DNA of 64,000 nt from the NCBI GenBank assembly GCA_022315425.1, contig JAIUPT010000028.1, forward strand, positions 62,001 to 126,000, given 5' to 3'. Below the pieces are notes generated by a model. That model saw nothing but the letters and a program-made list of their open reading frames with translations. It was not told the origin of the DNA and did not search any database. Position 1 is the first letter of the stretch. Every line of letters starts with the position of its first letter. Shown here one piece after another: positions 30,700-41,467 of this stretch. This stretch comes from Pseudevernia furfuracea (lineage: Eukaryota > Ascomycota > Lecanoromycetes > Lecanorales > Parmeliaceae). Position numbers and translations under genes: made by a program.

Positions 30700-33600
30700 C
30701 AGTGCAATTGCATGTTCAATGTTGGGTAGGTTGGGAAAAAGCTGTCGAGGCTTTGAAAGAAAAGGACAAGCAGAATGTCGACTTCCAGCGCGGGAATAAA
30801 CGGGCTATCCTGGTTGACGTGCTCGGGGAGGTCCAAGGGAAGAAGCAGACATGTATCAACCGACGGCTGAAGTACACGAGAAGCAATGGAGAGACCGTCC
30901 ATCTATACGACGTCTTTGAAAAAATCGTGGAGTGGGTGAAAAAATTCAAGGAGGTTGGAGATGCGGCCGCGCAGTCTGATCCTGGACATGATGCTCTCCC
31001 TTGGGCTGCAATACGATTTTTCCTGCAGGTATGTCACTGGGGGGAAGGTCTCGCTTGGACTGTAAGGTGGAGATGCTGAGCCTGCCCACAGGGTTCCGTA
31101 AATGACGTTCAGATGTTCGGAAGCTTGGTTGAAGGACTGGAAGCCGTCTGCAAGACTATTGCCTGTTATGCTGTAATCGAAAAGCTTTAATTTCGACAGC
31201 CATCATCAGTCGACAATATGCTAGAAGACTCGATCATCGCTACCTGTGCTTCCATACTGCGCTTCCTCTCAAAGTGCCGCAGACACTTCGATCTTGAACT
31301 TACTCCGCGCGTTGCAAGGAGTGTCACACAGCTACCGGAAAGCTCAGTCAATAAACATCTTGACAGAATAGCCGAAAACGACAGCAGGGTCGCAGAGCTA
31401 ACCAGGATCGTTGACGCTGAACGGTTCCAATTGACTCGTACCCAACAACTATCAGCGAGAGAAGCGATTAACCATATAGTTCGTGATCTCGGAGAGCTGC
31501 GGACGGAGTCCACAGATTCTGCCTCCAAGCTGAAGCATTACTCATATCGTTCAAAGAACCCTTTATCCGTACTATGACACAAGTCTTCACCTTGTCGGGG
31601 AGCCTCATCCACAGCAGAATCGAGAATCAAATGGAAGAGGAGTGTCTTGGGATTCTACGACGGCTTTTCAATGTGCAATACAAAAAGCATCATAAGAGTC
31701 TTTCCAAAGGTTTACTTGAAGGCACGGGATCATGTCTGTTTCTCAAACCTCGGTTCATTGAATGGAGGGATTCGAGCGTTTCGTTAGTCCTGGGGCTTCA
31801 CGGCATACGTAGGTATTCTATTCCGCGCTTGGTTGGACGCTCGCTAAATGGTATCGAACAGCCGGCTCAGGGAAGATTTACCTGATGTGAGCTAAAATTC
31901 GCCACAGTAAAGTGTAGTGCATTGACACGATAAGGTCAACCGTCATCCGACAGCTTCCAATCGAAATTTCGAAATTCGAAAACGCCGCTCCTATTGCCTA
32001 CTTTTACTGCCAAAGAAATACAGCAGAGCCTCAGCGTTCGGATCCCACGGACGTATTACGAGCTGTTCTCAAACAGCTCTTATGCTACAATCCGCTATGG
32101 CAGAAAGGGTCACCTATTGTAGAAGAGTATAGAGCACGAAAGATAGCGGATCTGAAGTTTCGCACCGATGACGCAGGATCCGATGTCACGATCGCAGCAT
32201 GCTCAGCGACAATATCAACGGAGTGCCGAAGTGTTTCCATTCCAGACATTTTGGATGTCTGCTCTAACTTGGTGGTGTACGACGAAGCGATGGACAAATT
32301 TCGATTCGCACATTTGTCAGTCCGAGGGTTCCTCGAGTCTCAATCGGGCTACACTCCGTCTGAGGCGAACAGGTCTCTTGTGGAGAGACTATTGCAGAAA
32401 CTGACGTATGATCAGCCATCTGGGGACCCTCTCTGGTCTTATGCGACTCTTAACTGGATTTTACACTACAATAGGCTCGAAGAACAGTATCGGAAGGAAG
32501 GCTTCGAGCTCCATGCCAAGCGCTTCCTCTTCAACGGCGCTAACTCTAGTGATGTCTTCAATACATGGGTAGCGGAGGCATATGGGCTGAAACTTGTTCC
32601 CCATCTTAAGTTGTGCTTGTATTCCGTGACTCATCATCGGATGCATCCGACTCACTATCAATGCCAGTGAAATGATTATCAGAGTCAATTCACTCACCAT
32701 CAGATTCGATGCACCCACTGGTTCAATTATTTGAGATCCGGTTCAACAGCCTGTTGTATAAAGATAACATTCAAAGCCCCGCCGACCTGGCCTCTCACTT
32801 CGGGTGGCTAGAGATTCTCGACCACTTTGAGACGAACCAGAGCCCCGGCGACCTTCGCGGTCCTGCAGTGTACATGATGACAGTAGCCACACGTTCTAGC
32901 CGGACCTCAGTAGTGCGGTGGCTGATTGACCGAAAAGTTTGCCCCACGGATGAGCACCTCAATCTGGCCTTCCATTCTCGGCGGTCAGATATCATTCAAT
33001 TTTTTTTTGGAAATGAATGCTCTATCCCCGTATCCCCGGACACGTTGGTAAATGGCCAAGAAATCTTGATTCTCGCTGTCCGCATGAGTCTTAGTGATAT
33101 ATATCGGGACCTGATCAAGAAGGGAGCGAACATGAATTGTCGAGATGAATACGGACGCTCGATCCTGTTTCACGCAGTGTGGTCTTCTACTGATCAAGGC
33201 GGGATCCTTGAAGATTTGCTTCTGAGAGGGATAGATCATAATGAGCGATGAGATCAGACAAGAACCGCTTGCATGGCCTGCCTATGCTGGAAATCTACCT
33301 CTGGTGCAGTCATTCCTTGATCTGGGCCTGGACCCAAATATCAAAAAAACGAAAGGCCAAACAGCTCTATATTTCGCTGTGCGGCATTGGGAAGACAAGT
33401 ACTCACATTTAGACGAGGAGACGGGTAAAAAAGCAATTGTGTGCCTCCTACTACAAAGAGGCGCACTTGTAACTTCCGCGGATACCCACGGTGGTGCTAC
33501 CCTCATAGCACATGCCTTCAAGGCGCGATACAGCAAAGTGGTCAAAATGCTCCTCGAGAACGGTGCTGAACTACCCACGGGTGCCATCGCTGGGCCAATA

Positions 33601-33816
33601 GAGCATTTACTGGTTGCCTTTGACCAAGGCCAAGAAGAAATCCGCCAGGCTTTACTTGAGAGAACTCGGGGTGCTCAGGTCGGTTCACTGGACCTTCAAT
33701 CATCATCCTATTCTCGCTGGCCTGGCGACCCTCTGGGCATCGCTGCTCGGCTCATTTTTGGAGGAACGATGCGGTGTTCTTGGGGATGTGGTTCTCGCAG
33801 CATCCGGCGAATGTAA
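30700..33816 (+). pseudogene. Relic of a NACHT-ankyrin NLR-like gene
   Basis: Broken fungal STAND/NLR gene. Order on the plus strand: (1) N-terminal helical NACHT-associated domain, 30729-31028 (WEKAVEALKEKDKQNVDFQ, VFEKIVEWVKKFKEVGDAA), intron 31029-31091, then VNDVQMFGSLVEGLEAV; (2) an in-frame TAA at 31188-31190, after which the same frame continues to 31577; (3) a frameshift into QYKKHHKSLSKGLLEGTGSC and LHGI, then a plausible intron 31809-31861 restoring PGSGK followed by Ile instead of Thr/Ser; (4) a fragment IAYFYCQRNTAEPQRSDPTD; (5) a jump directly to CSNLVVYDEAMDKFRFAHLS, which normally follows the NTPase and winged-helix region, so the Walker B to helical part is deleted; (6) ankyrin-like repeats at 32709-33251 and 33241-33816 in shifted frames (AWPAYAGNLPLVQSFLDLGL). 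At least one stop, several frameshifts and one large deletion make function unlikely. Confidence 0.8.
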
Positions 33817-34522
33817 AGAAGTCAACTTGATGGTGCTCATATCTCCATCGTACCCGACCACTTTCTGCGTAGTAACGTAGAAACAAGGTACAATTGAGCG
33901 AGGCTCGGGGCTTCCGGGAGCAACACGATCCACTTGGCTAGAGGGCATCGAGTGAGGCGGTGGGGGAAGGTGAGAAAGTGGCGGACTGATGCGTATTCGT
34001 GGGCAGCTTTTGTGCTGCATGGCGCGCGCCCCTGTACAGGTTCTGTTTAGAGCAGGGTTCTGCAACCTGGCCCGCCACTGGTACCATCACAGTGATGATG
34101 GAAAGAAAAATGGGTTATTGCGGTTGGGAAATTTATGGCGCGTTCGTGTCTTCGTATCATGTCTCCTGACGCTGAGATGATTTTCATGTCTATGTACCTA
34201 CCTACTCTAACAACCGATCTTCGATTGGTCAGCCATCTCGGCAACTTCGACGCTCGCAGCTCCGACAACCTCCCTCGATCCTTCGGATCTTCAAGAGAGC
34301 GTGATACCCTCAACCTGACAAATAGATTGATGGATCTTCCAAATGCAAAGATACCTAATGGCTCTCCTTAACCAACATTTAGAGCTGAATAGTACGAGGA
34401 TCGCCGAAATAGCACCTGACAATGGGTGACGTTTATACACCACTCCCCAATGTCTCGGATACTTAAAGGGGAAGTTACCCATATACCACATACTCATAGC
34501 ATTTATACACACATCTCCAACC
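33817..34522. promoter_or_regulatory. Intergenic region upstream of the NmrA-like gene
   Basis: 700 bp without a gene. The last 80 bp before 34523 (ATACTTAAAGGG, then CATATACCACATACTCATAGC) look like a core promoter and 5' UTR. Nothing else recognised. Confidence 0.4.
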
Positions 34523-35482
34523 ATGGACTCTCCCAAGCCCGTCCTTGTGCTCGGGGCCACCGGCAAGCAAGGGAAGAAAGTCATCGAGACAATCCTAACA
34601 TCCGACTCCAAAGCCAATTTTACCATCCTCGCTCTCACTCGCAATCCGGATTCCGCCTCCGCTAAAGCCCTCGCTGCTAAATCCACCATAATCAAACTCG
34701 TCAAGGGCAACCTCGACGATACTCCTGCCGTCTTCAAAGCGGCCCTCGAGGCTTCAGGCGGGGCACCTATCTGGGGCGTTTTCAGCGTCCAACAAGCTGT
34801 TCAGGATGGGGCTACACAGGAACGCGAGACGCAGCAAGGAAAAGCTGTGGTGGATCAGGCCATCGCCCACAATGTCAAGGTCTTTGTCTACACTTCTGTC
34901 GACCGAGGTGGAGACAAGTCCGAAAGTAACCCAACCAACGTGCCTCATTTCATCAGCAAACATAACATCGAAGCCCACCTCGAAGCCAAAGCCGCGGTTG
35001 GAAAGATGCAGTACACCATCCTCCGCCCCGTCTGCTTCATGGAAGGCTTGACCCCTAACTTCATGGGCAAAGTTTTCGCCACATGGCTCAAGATCGGCGT
35101 CAAACCCTCCACACCCATCGCCTACGTCGCTACATCAGACATTGGCTTTTTCGCAGGTCAGGCTTTCTTGCAGCCTGAGAGCCCGGAATATAAGAATAAA
35201 GCCATCAGCTTGGCAGGGGAAGAATTGACGTTTGGGCAGGTGAGCCAGGTTTTCAGGGAACGCTTGGGGTATGAGATACCGACTACGTTTGAGTTTTTGG
35301 CGAGATTCATCAAGTGGATGGTCAGTGAACTCGGAATCATGTTTGATTGGTTCGACGAGGAGGGATTCATTGTGGATATACCAAAGCTGAGGAGGATGAA
35401 TCCCGGGTTGAAGGATTTTGGCACGTGGTTGGAGACTGAGAGTGGGTTTCCGAAGAAGAAGGGAAGTGTAACAGTGGTATGA
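34523..35482 (+). CDS. NmrA-like NAD(P)-binding protein
   Basis: Intronless, 319 residues. Atypical short-chain dehydrogenase fold of the NmrA/HSCARG group, which act as NAD(P)-redox sensors or as reductases. The glycine motif VLVLGATGKQGKKVI (residues 7-21, GxxGxxG) opens the fold. ALTRNPDSASAKAL carries the Arg that commonly contacts NADP phosphate. IKLVKGNLDD, GVFSVQ and VFVYTSVDRGGD follow family order, as do ILRPVCFMEGL and AYVATSDIGFFAGQAFLQP. The start ATG lies after a pyrimidine-rich leader (ACACATCTCCAACC). Enzymatic activity cannot be judged from the sequence. No clustered partner gene is seen. Confidence 0.9.
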   Translation: MDSPKPVLVLGATGKQGKKVIETILTSDSKANFTILALTRNPDSASAKALAAKSTIIKLVKGNLDDTPAVFKAALEASGGAPIWGVFSVQQAVQDGATQERETQQGKAVVDQAIAHNVKVFVYTSVDRGGDKSESNPTNVPHFISKHNIEAHLEAKAAVGKMQYTILRPVCFMEGLTPNFMGKVFATWLKIGVKPSTPIAYVATSDIGFFAGQAFLQPESPEYKNKAISLAGEELTFGQVSQVFRERLGYEIPTTFEFLARFIKWMVSELGIMFDWFDEEGFIVDIPKLRRMNPGLKDFGTWLETESGFPKKKGSVTVV

Positions 35483-36007
35483 GCCCCAGGCTTATCGTTG
35501 GCGCCGCCGTCTTTACCTTCTTCACATGTGGTTTAAAGGCGGTTTGGTACCCTTCTAGGGAGAGACATTTTCTTTCAAAGCGTTGGTAGCTAGCTTAGGG
35601 ATTTTGGTTTAAGCGAGGTTAGATGTAAACACAGTGGCGGTCTTCATTCAGGTCACGAAATTCATGCATGATACAAAACCTCCCTTTAGCGATTCCAACC
35701 GCAGACCATCCTAAGCAGCCACACAGTTCTAAGAATCTACTTACGCTTGCGTAGCAAGATGTTCTTACCAATCCCCCACTGTCCGAGGGCCGAGGAGCCG
35801 ATGACAGGACCACAAAGCACGCAACGGCTGCAACTTGATACATAAAAGGTAGCCAGTCAACCACCTTTCATACAATCAGCCATTACTGAATCCCCAGTTG
35901 CTGATCAAGCAATTGTCAGCAATAGCAAAACAGTACCACTTCCCTTTCCTTTACGGTTCATGCACCCCACTTCCCGTCTCTTCTCCCTCGTGTCCCACTT
36001 CAGCACC
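35483..36007. promoter_or_regulatory. Intergenic region, NmrA-like gene / SDR
   Basis: 525 bp between two plus-strand genes: the 3' UTR of the first and promoter of the second. The 100 bp before 36008 are pyrimidine-rich (TTCCCTTTCCTTTAC, TCTCTTCTCCCTCG), typical of fungal promoters. No gene seen. Confidence 0.45.
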
Positions 36008-36914
36008 ATGTCCGGCAAACCCATCGCCATCATCGCCGGCGTTGGCCCAGGCGTACGTTCCCCACTACCTTGGCCCCCTCACTCTTCTTTGTCCGCCGGG
36101 ATATTAATATCAATAACTATAGACCGGTGCAGCGATCGCCCGCAAATTCGCCTCCGCATACCCCGTCGCTCTCCTCTCCCGCAACCCAGATACCTATACC
36201 CCCATCGTCGACGCCATCAACCAATCCGGCGGGAAAGCAATTGGTATATCAACCGATGTCTCGGACACTAAAAGCGTGAAAGCTATGGTAGAGAAAGTAA
36301 AGCAAGAGTATGGGAACAATGTCAAATGCGCGGCGGCGATCTTCAATGCCAGTGGGGCATTTGTTAGAAAGCCCTTTTTGGAGCTGACGGAGGAGGTGAT
36401 GGATGCGAGTTACGCAGGGAGCGTGTGAGTGGATCCCCATGCTTCCCCCAGCCGAGCGTGCACAACATACGCCCCATTACTCTAATCTACCGGGAATCAA
36501 CGACTGACAACCGTCCCCATCCCCAGCAAAGGATCCTTCCTATTCTCCCAAGCCACCCTCCCCCTCCTCCTCTCCGCAACCTCCACCTCTGAACACCCTC
36601 CCTCCCTCATCTTCACCGGCGCCACCGCCTCCGTCAAAGGCTCCGCCCTCTTCGCCGCCTTCGCGACCATGAAGTTCGCCCTGCGCGCTATGGCGCAGTC
36701 GCTCGCTCGGGAATTCGGTCCCAAGGGCGTGCACGTTGCGCATGCGGTCATCGACGGCGTGATAGACATACCGCGGACGCAGGCGTACGGATTGCCCAAG
36801 GAGGCCAAGATTGATCCGGAAGCGATTGCGGATGCGTATTGGCATCTACATACGCAGCCGAAGTCGAGCTTTACGTGGGAGATTGATATTAGGCCCGGCG
36901 TGGAGAAGTGGTGA
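36008..36914 (+). CDS. Short-chain dehydrogenase/reductase with Phe in place of the catalytic Tyr
   Basis: Exons 36008-36052, 36123-36424 and 36527-36914 give 244 residues. The cofactor loop is GVGPGTG (residues 11-17), followed by ALLSRNPDTY, which fits NADP preference, and the structural NASG motif. At the usual YxxxK site the sequence is AAFATMKFALRAMAQSLAREFGP, so F161 replaces Tyr while K165 is kept. It continues VHVAHAVIDGVID and ends TQPKSSFTWEIDIRPGVEKW. I recall a SDR subgroup with this same F-for-Y change and the same VAHxxIDGxID block, so it is probably a family trait, not damage. The catalytic role is therefore uncertain. Confidence 0.88.
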
Positions 36915-37342
36915 GTGGGAAGGTTGGGGATGGAGGTTTGATGAGGTGGGGGTGCTCCGGTGTGAAAAGAGGCTGTTGACGTTCTTCGAGATGAATGGAA
37001 ATATGATGAGATGGGGTTACAGACCCAGGAAAGTGGCATGTTGGATAAGGTGGGACCGTAATGACATAGTATCTCCATGCATGTTCTCAATCCTGCTTGA
37101 GAAAGCTATTGTCTCCGTCTCTTTCTGTCAATTCCGAACATTTGTCCTACTTGGCGAACACATTTGTACCATTCACAATTTATGCATCTGCTGTTTTCCG
37201 ACGAGCCAGGCCCACGATTTGCCAAATCGCCCCAGTCGTTCCGATAGTTGTGACACACATTCTCAGGCACCAGCGTCACATTGAGAAGACCGTCGAGACA
37301 TGTTTATCTATATAAAAAAGCCCTACTGCGTCACCACCGTCT
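36915..37342. other. Convergent 3' intergenic region
   Basis: 428 bp between the SDR stop (plus) and the stop of the minus-strand gene at 37343. No gene recognised; probably two 3' UTRs. Confidence 0.45.
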
Positions 37343-38668
37343 TCACCCGCTGGTGAAGTCTCCTCCTCTTCGTTCCTTTTCCACGCGCTCATCGAATTCC
37401 CTTTGCGCCTCGGCCTTGGCATAACTCCTTTCTTCATCAGACCTTGAGAAGGAAAAGCTATCGCCTGTAGTGGAGCCATCCTGCTGTTCCTGCTGCACAC
37501 CACTTCCTTTTGTTCCTCTACCTCTCCTCATGCCGGAACCCGAAGGCTCAGAGGCAGATTGCTGTCTTATGCGCTCCCACACGCTGCCTCCACTCCCATC
37601 TCCTCCATCCATACCTTCACTACCGACCGTAGGACTGGCGTCATCAAAGTCACTGCCAAAATCTTTGGGTTGTCTTTCAACCTTCTCCATTTGGAATGTC
37701 GCCGCTCTATTGCTGGCCGGGCTTTGACCGGGTTGAGGCCGGGCTTTCGCCTCCGCAGTCCTCATCTGACCATCGCTCAGCACTCCACCCATATCCCCTG
37801 CTCCACTCAACCTCTCCTGCTCTTCATGCATCCCCATATCCATCATAGCACCGCCAGTCGGACTAGCATCATCCACCTCAAAACCTCCGTCTCTTCTTCC
37901 CCTCCCCTGATCCTTTTCCCTCGGACTCGGAAAATTCGGCATCCTTCCTTCCCTCCTGGCATCCGTCTGCTTCGCAATCTCCCCAGCCCTCTCCTTCCTC
38001 TGCTTCTGATCCCTCCCCACCGCTTCTCTTAATCCCCTGTGACACTCCTGAAGCCTCGGATCCCGAACCTCCCCCACCGCAGCCACAGTAGCCGCGTACG
38101 AGCCCACGAACAACGGTACGAAATACCAGCCTATCAGACAATACGCCCAGCCCCTCGAGACATGCAGTAGATTCGCCTTAGCTTGACTGCTCACACCCTG
38201 CAATATCTCCTTCCCGCCCGCCCTCATCTTCTGCCCGTCCCAGAACCCCTTCTGAACCTCCCCCTCCGCCGGAGCATCGCTGATCATCTTCCCGTACATT
38301 GGCCACCGGAACTCGGCGCGCGTAGCGTATGCTCTGTATGCACCTGCGGCCACGCCCGCTGTGGGACCGTAGGAGGAGATGGCGAAGTTTTTCGCTGTGT
38401 AGTACGCTATGGCTGTTTGCTCGGATTCGGTGAGGGGTCGTCGGATGGTCTCTGACAGCTGGGCGAAACGCTTTTGGATGTGGGCGACTTTTCTGGCGGG
38501 CGTGTAGCCGGTAAGCGGACCGAGGATCGGGAGGCCCGAGGGGAGAGAGGACAAGTCTATGTAGGGAGGAAGACCATTTGTGGCACTAGTGGTGGAGGAG
38601 GTGGCGTAGGGGTCTGGAGAGGAGTCGGGGGTATCGTAGGTGTCGGAGGAGGTCATGTCGAGGGGCAT
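37343..38668 (-). CDS. Conserved fungal membrane-anchored protein, function unknown
   Basis: Single exon, 441 residues. The N-terminal part is Ser/Thr/Asp-rich (to about residue 33), then an ordered block follows: LPSGLPILGPLTGYTPARKV and RFAQLSETIRRPLTESEQTA. A weak hydrophobic stretch lies around 88-113 (SYGPTAGVAAGAYRAYATRA) and a stronger transmembrane helix around 173-198 (WAYCLIGWYFVPLFVGSYAA). The remainder, about 200-441, is charged and disordered, rich in Arg, Glu, Gly and Ser, with two copies of an FDDASPT/VDDASPT motif. I do not recognise a characterised family. An alternative start is Met5 (MTSSDTYD). It is head-to-head with MRE11, 412 bp apart. Confidence 0.85.
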   Translation of the reverse strand: MPLDMTSSDTYDTPDSSPDPYATSSTTSATNGLPPYIDLSSLPSGLPILGPLTGYTPARKVAHIQKRFAQLSETIRRPLTESEQTAIAYYTAKNFAISSYGPTAGVAAGAYRAYATRAEFRWPMYGKMISDAPAEGEVQKGFWDGQKMRAGGKEILQGVSSQAKANLLHVSRGWAYCLIGWYFVPLFVGSYAATVAAVGEVRDPRLQECHRGLREAVGRDQKQRKERAGEIAKQTDARREGRMPNFPSPREKDQGRGRRDGGFEVDDASPTGGAMMDMGMHEEQERLSGAGDMGGVLSDGQMRTAEAKARPQPGQSPASNRAATFQMEKVERQPKDFGSDFDDASPTVGSEGMDGGDGSGGSVWERIRQQSASEPSGSGMRRGRGTKGSGVQQEQQDGSTTGDSFSFSRSDEERSYAKAEAQREFDERVEKERRGGDFTSG

Positions 38669-39080
38669 TGTTGCGGTTGTGAAGGCCCGAGGTTGGAGCT
38701 TAGGAGGAGTTCCTGGTGGTTTGAAAAACTAGACAGACCAATGGTCATGATTTAGACATGCAATCCTATAGATGCCAAAGAACAGCAACCTTTAATCTGT
38801 TGCTGGAAGGGAGTGAATATGTGTATCACTATGGCTTCAGTGATGCATTCACTTTCTATGCATAAAACGCCTTTAGCGCCACGCGCATAATTCTGGTGTT
38901 TATGCACGCGTCTCCCAAATTCATACAATACTACGGCACAATACTATTCAAACTGCGTCTCCATCTTCGTCGTTCACATCTACGCAAGAACATGACACCG
39001 CCTTGCTCCTACTTACTTCTATTTCACAGTGATCTGACAAAATAAAGACACGAAAGCCTCGCAATTTAACGCAGCATTTG
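38669..39080. promoter_or_regulatory. Divergent promoter, hypothetical membrane protein / MRE11
   Basis: 412 bp between outward-facing start codons. No coding signal. It contains ACGCGT at about 38907 on the plus strand (GCACGCGTCTC), a match to the yeast MCB core (ACGCGT) that drives S-phase repair genes. Its use here is only an inference. Confidence 0.5.
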
Positions 39081-41467
39081 ATGCCTACCATGCCTGGTGT
39101 TCCCGGTAAGGAACCTTTCTACAACGGACCGCTGTGATCTCACGCTGTTGTTAACATAGCTCAGAACTTGTGCTAAGAAGGCCTTCTAGCTGCAGATACC
39201 ATACGCATACTCGTAGCCACAGACAGCCATGTTGGCTACGCTGAGCGAGACGCCATCCGGGGGGACGATAGCTGGAAGAGTTTCCACGAGGTGATGTGCT
39301 TGGCGAAAGAGAAAGATGTCGACATGGTGCTCTTAGCCGGGGACCTCTTCCACGACAACAAGCCCTCGAGAAAGGCTATGTTCAACGTCATGCGATCTCT
39401 TAGAATGAATTGTTACGGAGAGAAGCCTTGCGAGCTGGAGATGCTCAGCGACAGCAGTGAGGTTTTTGAAGGGTATGCTTGCATTATGGAATCGGAGTTG
39501 GAGCCGGCCAATAGCTGACAAGCATCCAAGGTCATTCAATCACGTCAATTACGAAGATCCAGACATCAATGTCGCTATCCCGGTCTTTTCCATACATGGC
39601 AATCATGATGACCCGTCAGGGGTATGTTGGAATTAATATATAGAGCTTGGGATGAAGTAGGCTCACATTTGCTAGGATGGCCGTTTTGCAGCCCTCGATT
39701 TGCTCCAAGCAGCCGGTTTAGTCAACTACTACGGACGGACTCCAGAGGCAGACAACCTTCAGATCAAGCCTGTACTTCTACAAAAAGGAAACACAAAGCT
39801 TGCGCTATACGGCATAAGCAATGTGAGGGATGAGCGGCTTCACCGGACCTTCCTAGATGGCAAGGTCAAATTTTTCCAGCCAGGTACACAGAGAAAGGAC
39901 TGGTTCAATCTCATTAGTGTCCATCAAAACCAGCAGGTCTTACCATTCGAGAGAAACGATCTATGCTAAGATTAACAATAGCGTTGCGCACACCGAGACG
40001 GGATTTCTTCCAGAGCACTTCCTCCCAGACTTTTTGGACATGGTCATATGGGGTCACGAACACGAGTGTCTTATCGATCCCAGGTACAACCCCGAGATGA
40101 ACTTCCATGTTATGCAGCCAGGATCTTCAGTCGCCACATCACTCATGCCAGGCGAAGCGGTACCAAAACACGTTGCTGTACTAAGCATCACAGGCCGAGA
40201 TTTCACGGTGGAACCTATCCGATTGAAGACGGTTAGACCGTTTGTGATGAGAGAGATTGTTTTGTCTCAAGAGAAGGGAGCAATGAAACTTGCGAAAAAG
40301 GCCAATAACCGGACCGAACTGACCAATTTCCTCACAAGCATTGTCGATGACATGATCAAGCAAGCATATGAAGAATGGAAGGCCGCTCAGGGAGACGAGG
40401 AACAAGATGATGAGGAGGTTCCACCGTTACCCCTGATCAGATTGCGGGTGGAGTATACCGCACCTGAAGGGGGTAATTTCGATTGCGAGAATCCTCAACG
40501 CTTCTCGAACCGCTTTACTAAAAAGGTTGCCAATATCAAGGATGTGGTCCAGTTCTATCGGAAGAAAACAGGTGGCACCAAGAGAGCGCAGAACGGCGCA
40601 GAGATGCCCGAAGAGTCTACGCTTGCATCACTCGCCATTGACTCGGTAAAGGTGGAAAGGTTGGTACGGGAGTTCCTCGCGGCTCAGTCCCTCACAATAC
40701 TGCCCCAAAATTCCTTCGGTGATGCGGTCAGCCAATTCATTGACAAAGATGATAAGCACGCAATGGAGCAGTTCGTCACGGACAACCTGTCGAAGCAAGT
40801 TGAAGAACTGATGAAGATGGACAAGGTGGACGAAGACAACATTCACGATGCCATGGAGGGCAACAAATCTCGTCTCGAAGAGCTCTTTGCCTCCGGCCAC
40901 AGAACAATGCGAAAGAAGACAAAGCCTCGTCCAGATGGTTGGGACTCGGACCTTGATGGTGCATGGGAAGATCTACCAGCTGCGGTTGACCACTCAGGTC
41001 TTGAGGATGAAGATGAAGACGAATCTGATGAACCAGCAGTCAAACCCTCAGCGAAAGGTCGAGGGAAAGCAGCGCCGAAAAAGGCTGCTGCCCCCGGCAA
41101 GAAGACAGCTCCTGCGAAGAATTCAAGGAGTAAAAAGAAAGTTGTTGAGTCAGAGGAAGAGGAAGAAGACGGAGACGTGGTCATGATTGATTCTGATGAA
41201 GAGGAGAGCCTGTTCGTCAAACCGGAGCCACCTACGAGAGGGACCAAGAAAGCAGCACCAGCGAAAGCGCCCGCAGCAAAGCGTGCGCCTCCTCGGGCGG
41301 CTGCCACTTCGGCGGGCAAGCAATCGCAGCTCAACTTTTCCCAACCTACGACTCAGCCCCGAGGCGGGACGAAGAAGGTACAGGAGGTCAGCGATGATGA
41401 TATCTCTGATGAGGACGATGCCTTTGAACCGGCACCTTCAGCACGATCTTCAAGAAGTCGACGCTGA
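39081..41467 (+). CDS. MRE11: DNA double-strand break nuclease Mre11
   Basis: Mn-dependent nuclease of the MRN complex (Mre11-Rad50-Nbs1). Exons 39081-39105, 39196-39472, 39531-39621, 39676-39932 and 39982-41467 give 711 residues. Phosphoesterase motifs in order: ATDSHVGY (D18, H20), LAGDLFHDNKPS (D58), IHGNHDDPSG (N125, H126), HQNH (214-217) and WGHEHEC (H242, H244), all catalytic positions kept. The HQNH His is restored only if the fourth intron (39933-39981, 49 nt) is spliced GC-AG: exon 4 ends AACCA before GCAGGT and exon 5 begins C-GTTGCG. A GT-AG choice gives a 34-nt intron and loses this His. The capping domain includes PIRLKTVRPFVMREIVL. The C-terminal 200 residues are acidic and then Lys/Ala/Arg-rich with Ser-Arg ends, as expected for the DNA-binding tail. 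Confidence 0.95.
39933..39981 (+). other. Predicted GC-AG intron in MRE11
   Basis: 49 nt, donor GCAGGT, with CTAAG/TTAAC-type branch candidates and acceptor AATAG. The only GT nearby (39937) cannot be joined in frame except by a 34-nt intron ending at 39970. The GC choice gives SVHQNHVAHTETG, matching the invariant metal-binding HQNH of Mre11. Confidence 0.75.

Noticed and set aside
36497..37090. 197-codon minus-strand frame
   Set aside because: Antisense to the last SDR exon, whose plus-strand reading is a clear SDR.
39937..39970. 34-nt GT-AG intron in MRE11 as alternative to the GC-AG intron
   Set aside because: Shorter than any other intron in the window, and it loses the invariant His of HQNH.
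40843..41334. 163-codon minus-strand frame, Ser/Ala-rich
   Set aside because: Antisense to the acidic and Lys/Ala-rich MRE11 tail.
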